From Oasisia sp. SBJ-2009 (Eukaryota > Annelida > Polychaeta > Sabellida > Siboglinidae), in contig OZ024857.1 in assembly GCA_964017155.1 (NCBI GenBank), positions 5,012,827 through 5,076,826 on the forward strand: 64,000 nt of DNA, written 5' to 3'. A program made the position numbers and the translations under genes. Under the pieces are notes generated by a model that saw nothing but the letters and a program-made list of their open reading frames with translations, was not told where the DNA came from and ran no database searches. This document shows positions 61,001 to 64,000 of this stretch, piece by piece (position 1 is the stretch's first letter; each line of letters begins with the position of its first letter).

Positions 61001-62677
61001 TCTGTCCGCCGCCATTTTGTAAATAAAATATTTAGCGGTAAAATTCAGCGCTATTTTGAAATATTTCATGGAGATCGCAAAAATATTTGTTTCAGCAAAA
61101 TCATAAATATACGTAAGGATTGTGTCGTACGCCCGTAAGCCCGTGCAGATCGCAAAAATCCGTAAGGCTTACGGGAAAACCGTACAAGTTGACACCTCTG
61201 CAGTGTAGGTCCATTAATTAAGATAAACTAAAACTAAACTATGACAAAGATAACCTAAACTGACTGGCAAGTAGCTTACACATCTTATGGAAATCTTGCA
61301 ATGGATACTGGGACATTGGACAGTCTCTGGATGCGCATGGAACTTTCTATTTATGTTGGTTAATGTAAATAAATGATGGATCTGATGACCAATTTTAGTC
61401 GTACGACGACACTACAAAAACATTTGGGTGTGCTAACTATGGCAGGTACGTTTAGCAGAACCAATACAATATAAAACAAAAGTGAGATCCCCACAGACAT
61501 TTATGCCTTACGTTACCCAAACTAGGAAACATTAAGTTCAAAATGACAACTGAAGATATAGACACCAACAACTGTGATCACATCAGCTAAAATTTAATTT
61601 TTTCGGCCGACTGATATAAAAATATCAGAACTCAATTAGTACAAATGACACTCACCAGGTGGGGTGGTTTAAGCGCCCGAACAAATTCGCTCGTCTGCTC
61701 ATAGTCCGTATGGGCTGAGAATGAGATGTAATCAACGGAGCATTTCAACGGCAACTTCTGTCCATTCATTGTCACTATCTCTTCCGGCTCCGACAAGACG
61801 TGCTGTCAATGAGAGACATTGTCACAATGTGAGACTGGCTTGTCTCTAACCTCAACTAAACCAATGTTACAGTATATGGTACACTAATTGTCAGGTTTTA
61901 TTTTGAGAAGAGAGTGAGAGGTAAAGCCCACCCCCAATTATACATAAACAATACAACATACTTGATGTTATAGTAAAACAGTAAAGTAAAGGCAAGTTCT
62001 TATATAGCGCAGTATCCAGGCCTCATACCGTTCAAAGTGCTTTACACTTAACTTCCCTGACAGATCTGTTAACACCATTTTGGTTTCTCAGGGAAATTGT
62101 TGATTTATTCGTTTTTAATTAAACATTTGTAAAGCACCAACCATGTTTTATACAAAATATAAGAATATATATTATATATATACATAATATAAACACACAT
62201 TGTAATCTGTAGCTTCCACTCACCAATAGAGCAACAGACCACACATTTACACTGGCACCATCTAGACAAACAATCACTAGTTCTTCCAGGCAAGAGAAAG
62301 ATCTTCAGTAAAAAGACCAACATGGCAAAACCAACCAAATAATAACTAAAAATATCTTTATACATTTTATGCCAAAACAGTATTGGTTGATTATATCTTT
62401 GAGCAGAGGACGACAGTCCAAGGGGCGAATGGATCTTGGGGCCTGGGAGGTGATGCACTTACAATGGCCCAAAGTACACAACCTGAATTTGACAACTGTC
62501 CTCTGTGGAGACACGTACCTTGGCGAGCGTGCCCTCGACGCAGTAGCCGGCGATGATGCAGCCGTTCCTCTTGTCTGTGCACCAGTTCTCAAAGAGCTCC
62601 CGGGACAGACCACTCTGCATCATGCCTGGGCTCGCCATCACGACGGACGGACCAATGTCCTCAAAGTGGTCCATGCT
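54964..62677 (-). CDS. CPSF3: CPSF3 / CPSF-73, last eight exons (5' part beyond the window)
   Basis: Zinc-dependent endonuclease of the metallo-beta-lactamase/beta-CASP family. It cuts pre-mRNA at the poly(A) site, and also histone pre-mRNA, within the nuclear CPSF complex. Exons in gene order: 62677-62519, 61802-61656, 59263-59111, 58598-58490, 57241-57048, 56334-56247, 55602-55442, 55056-54964. All junctions are GT-AG and in phase. They give 1104 nt, or 367 residues, corresponding to about residues 318-684 of the 684-residue human protein. Visible landmarks are [17 protein letters not shown], beta-CASP motif B histidine in FSAHTDYEQ, motif C histidine in VHGEANEM, and the C-terminal domain. 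The HxHxDH metal site should lie to the right of the window and cannot be checked. Confidence 0.95.
55057..55441 (-). other. CPSF3 intron before the terminal exon
   Basis: 385 bp of AT-rich intron; nothing notable. Confidence 0.6.
55442..55602 (-). CDS. CPSF3: CPSF3 penultimate exon
   Basis: Encodes [40 protein letters not shown] and [13 protein letters not shown]. Corresponds to human LEIMLQDIFGEDCVSV and LSVTVDGKTANLNLE in the C-terminal dimerisation domain. Starts in phase 1 and ends in phase 0. Confidence 0.92.
55603..55905 (-). repeat. About 29-bp CAACA-rich minisatellite next to a CPSF3 acceptor
   Basis: Roughly ten imperfect units of the type GCAACAACATTCACAGCAAC plus ACACTCACT. On the - strand it reads TGTTGTTGC-rich and ends in GTTGTTGTAG, the acceptor of the penultimate exon. 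The acceptor-side sequence resembles the unit, but exon sequence is not clearly copied here. Confidence 0.85.
56247..56334 (-). CDS. CPSF3: CPSF3 exon ([14 protein letters not shown])
   Basis: Encodes [20 protein letters not shown] then AETDTMPHK, matching human [20 protein letters not shown]. Ends in phase 1 with GT at 56245-56246 on the reverse strand. Confidence 0.95.
56335..57047 (-). other. CPSF3 intron
   Basis: 713 bp of AT-rich intron without recognised repeats or coding sequence. Confidence 0.6.
57048..57241 (-). CDS. CPSF3: CPSF3 exon ([10 protein letters not shown]...)
   Basis: Encodes [40 protein letters not shown] and [17 protein letters not shown]. Aligns with human [20 protein letters not shown] and VFKNITVIQEPGMVVLEW. 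The acceptor lies 14 bp from a retroelement (ATT)n tail. Confidence 0.95.
57258..57330 (-). mobile_element. LINE/SINE 3' tail beside a CPSF3 acceptor
   Basis: The reverse complement reads TGTCAAGCACCTGAGAGCAA, TTCGGGCGCTATACAAATAA, then an (ATT)n tail. The GCGCTATACAAATAA type of end matches the other retroelement tails in the window. It is in the same orientation as CPSF3. Confidence 0.65.
57331..58489 (-). other. CPSF3 intron, AT-rich
   Basis: Extremely AT-rich, with (ATAC/ATAT) runs near 57360-57490 and an A run at 57540-57555. A retroelement tail, CAGCGCTGCTATAGAAAAAC followed by (ATT)n, lies on the + strand at 58076-58138. No coding sequence. Confidence 0.6.
58490..58598 (-). CDS. CPSF3: CPSF3 exon ([12 protein letters not shown]...)
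   Basis: Encodes [20 protein letters not shown] then [16 protein letters not shown], matching human [20 protein letters not shown] and YHILSPCDLS. Ends in phase 1 at A/GTGAGT. Confidence 0.93.
58599..59035 (-). repeat. AACAACAAACAATAACCATGG minisatellite with copies of the exon acceptor
   Basis: About 15-18 imperfect units of 22-30 bp filling most of this 512-bp intron. On the + strand the exon edge is ACTTGCCGACAAC/CTACAAC. AACAACCTACAA recurs within the array at about 58783 and 58928, and ACTTGCCAACAATCTACAAG at 58991-59010 copies both exon and acceptor. On the - strand those are decoy TGTAG acceptors followed by exon-like sequence. Confidence 0.85.
59111..59263 (-). CDS. CPSF3: CPSF3 exon with beta-CASP motif C
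   Basis: Encodes [40 protein letters not shown] and [11 protein letters not shown]. Its fourth residue is the conserved motif C histidine of VHGE. Matches human [20 protein letters not shown]. Phase 0 at both ends. Confidence 0.96.
59529..61208. mobile_element. hAT-like non-autonomous DNA transposon with 8-bp target-site duplication
   Basis: The element 59537-61200 (1664 bp) is flanked by a perfect direct repeat CAGTGTAG at 59529-59536 and 61201-61208. Its ends are inverted: CAGACCTGTCAACTTG on the left, and CAAGTTGACACCTCTG on the right. CAGRGGTGTCAA-type ends with 8-bp duplications are typical of hAT elements. Subterminal TCCTTACG/CGTAAGG words repeat. No transposase frame is visible, so it is non-autonomous or decayed. 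It lies in a CPSF3 intron. Confidence 0.9.
61656..61802 (-). CDS. CPSF3: CPSF3 exon with beta-CASP motif B
   Basis: Encodes [40 protein letters not shown] and VRALKPPHL. The His of FSAHTD (residue 31 of the exon) is a zinc ligand in the family (human His396). Phase 0 at both ends. Confidence 0.96.
61981..62100 (-). mobile_element. SINE tail fragment in a CPSF3 intron
   Basis: The reverse complement includes AACAGATCTGTCAGGGAAGT and AAGTGTAAAGCAC, the 3' end of the SINE family whole at 39541. It ends GCGCTATATAAGAACTTGCC. Confidence 0.75.
62519..62677 (-). CDS. CPSF3: CPSF3 exon ([13 protein letters not shown]...), first in the window
   Basis: Encodes [40 protein letters not shown] and [13 protein letters not shown], nearly identical to human CPSF3 in the beta-CASP region. 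The acceptor is TGTTGACAG on the - strand. Phase 0 at both ends. Upstream exons are beyond the window. Confidence 0.96.
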
Positions 62678-62803
62678 CTGTCAACATGAGGTCCATTACT
62701 GACAGTCTGTCAACAACAGGTCCATTACTGACGGTCTGTCAATGTCAGGTCCATTACTGACGGTCTGCCAATACCAGGTCCATTACTGATGGTCTGTCAC
62801 ACA
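62678..62803 (-). repeat. 29-31-bp tandem repeat at the acceptor of the CPSF3 SMDHF exon
   Basis: On the + strand GGTCCATTACTGACGGTCTG then TCAATGTCA recurs about four times after the exon edge GGTCCATGCTCTGTCAACATGA. The exon edge shares GGTCCAT (coding Met-Asp) and CTGTCAAC (the acceptor) with every unit, as if it were copy zero with an 8-bp difference. Confidence 0.75.
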
Positions 62804-64000
62804 TGTTTCATAGATTGTATTAAATACAAATGAAAGTCTTACTCTGAGATGTGTGTATGTATGAAGTATTTATGTTTATTTTTATAAGAAATTATATATT
62901 ATTATGCTTATTTTAGCAGTGTAACTAACTAAGAGGTATATTTAGTAAATAATGTAATAGGAGAACATTTCTAGTAACAATATAAGTGCAAATGTTTTTT
63001 TTAAATAATTTCACTAACATTTTCAGTATCTTAAATACTTAATTAATGTTTTTGCTAGTGTGGTATTTCAAATGGCAACCTATGCATCACCATTTGCAAT
63101 TTTTTTTTTATTGCATCCAGGGTTCATACAGAAAGTGTGTAATCAAATTCAAGAACATTCAAGAACATTTGCGGGGGAAAATAGGACTTTTTCAAGAACA
63201 TTTTCAAGAACATTCTCAAGAACATTTTATGTACAATAAAAAATTCATCAAACATGTCAGGTACAAACAGCAGTTTATTGAAAGAAACCAGAAAAATAAC
63301 GGGTGCTGTCCACAGAATTACTGGTCGCACTGTGTGTCTTCCAAGTCCCAACAGACACTTCACACTTCCTTCAGTGTGGCAAGTTTATTATCGAGTTCCT
63401 TCTGCACCACTTGTCATTATAACTGTATATTTGCCTATGTTGGATAACTCTCATCCTAAGCATGATCAATCAGGATTCCCAGGCATATTTATGTTTCATA
63501 AATATTGCATTTTGAGACCCAAATAGCGCTCCGATTTGTGCCAGTCGCAAGTGCACCGGTGCATGCGTCACGACGCCGTGCACATAGTCATAGACTGAGC
63601 GATAAACAGTTTGTTTATGCCGACCGCGCTGTCTTTTCGACCGCAAAAGTCTGCTAAGACGCGCTGTTTAAAAACATAAATATGCGCAAGATGATGTTAA
63701 ATGAATGAATTAACATGATCAAATGTTGGCAAACATACAGTTATAATGGCAAAACTGAGGTGGGTCCGAATTCTGCATAAGTGCCCATGTTCGTCTTGTT
63801 CGTTTCTTGCAAACATTGCATACAATGATACTGCAACCTTGTCATCAGCGCGATCTTTAACTATCAAATCTTAAAATTTGGTATCAACCAGCCACAAATC
63901 CCGAAACTTGCAGTTTCCATGTTGGCGAGGCATGATTTAAAACATTGTAACTTCCAACATGCGGGAATTAAAAATCTAGAATCTATTAGTAAAATGCAAA
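62804..64000 (-). other. CPSF3 intron continuing past the window edge
   Basis: No further CPSF3 exon was recognised. At 63110-63260 an imperfect TTCAAGAACATT repeat follows GGGTTCATACAGAAA, resembling the end of some DNA transposons, but I cannot classify it. A GC-richer patch is at 63520-63670. Confidence 0.5.

Overview
This is a window of an animal nuclear genome. The genes are split into many short exons by GT-AG introns, intergenic and intronic DNA is AT-rich and full of micro- and minisatellites, and there are LINE, SINE and DNA-transposon remnants. Protein similarity recalled from memory, intron richness and the repeat style suggest a marine invertebrate, perhaps a mollusc. The species cannot be fixed from the sequence alone.

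Two conserved genes lie tail to tail. On the + strand, positions 1460-51589 hold a complete 17-exon gene for the OTU-family deubiquitinase VCPIP1. The spliced product is 1214 residues, ends in TEPMDST, has an intact catalytic Cys and His, and is phase-consistent at all 16 junctions. On the - strand, positions 62677-54964 hold the last eight exons (367 residues) of CPSF3/CPSF-73, the endonuclease of pre-mRNA 3' processing. Its metallo-beta-lactamase N-terminal half lies beyond the right edge of the window. The probable poly(A) signals of the two genes are about 0.9 kb apart.

Layout: 1-1459 is upstream DNA. 1460-12517 holds VCPIP1 exons 1-11. 12518-39863 is one 27-kb intron filled with simple repeats, a TIR element carrying a broken THAP domain, and SINE copies. 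39864-51589 holds exons 12-17 and a 3.6-kb 24-bp array in intron 16. 51590-54963 holds the two 3' UTRs and the short intergenic gap. 54964-62677 holds the CPSF3 exons, with an intronic hAT-like element bounded by a perfect 8-bp target-site duplication. 62678-64000 is CPSF3 intron.

The most unusual signal is that many tandem repeats here have an exon edge inside the repeating unit. (i) About 27 copies of a 53-bp unit hold the intron 3 acceptor plus the first 35 bp of exon 4. (ii) About 149 copies of a 24-bp unit hold the end of exon 16 plus its GTGAGG donor, and the array stays open in frame for 235 codons. (iii) A 22-bp unit holding the exon 7 donor is perfectly duplicated. (iv) The last CPSF3 codons and stop are tandemly copied into the 3' UTR. 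(v, vi) Two CPSF3 introns carry arrays containing copies of the adjacent acceptor and exon start. A weaker case sits at exon 8. Recurrence at six or seven junctions in two convergent genes suggests a shared process that starts repeat growth at exon boundaries and leaves many competing splice sites or stop codons. I know of no description of this as a system; that novelty is a judgement, not a search result.
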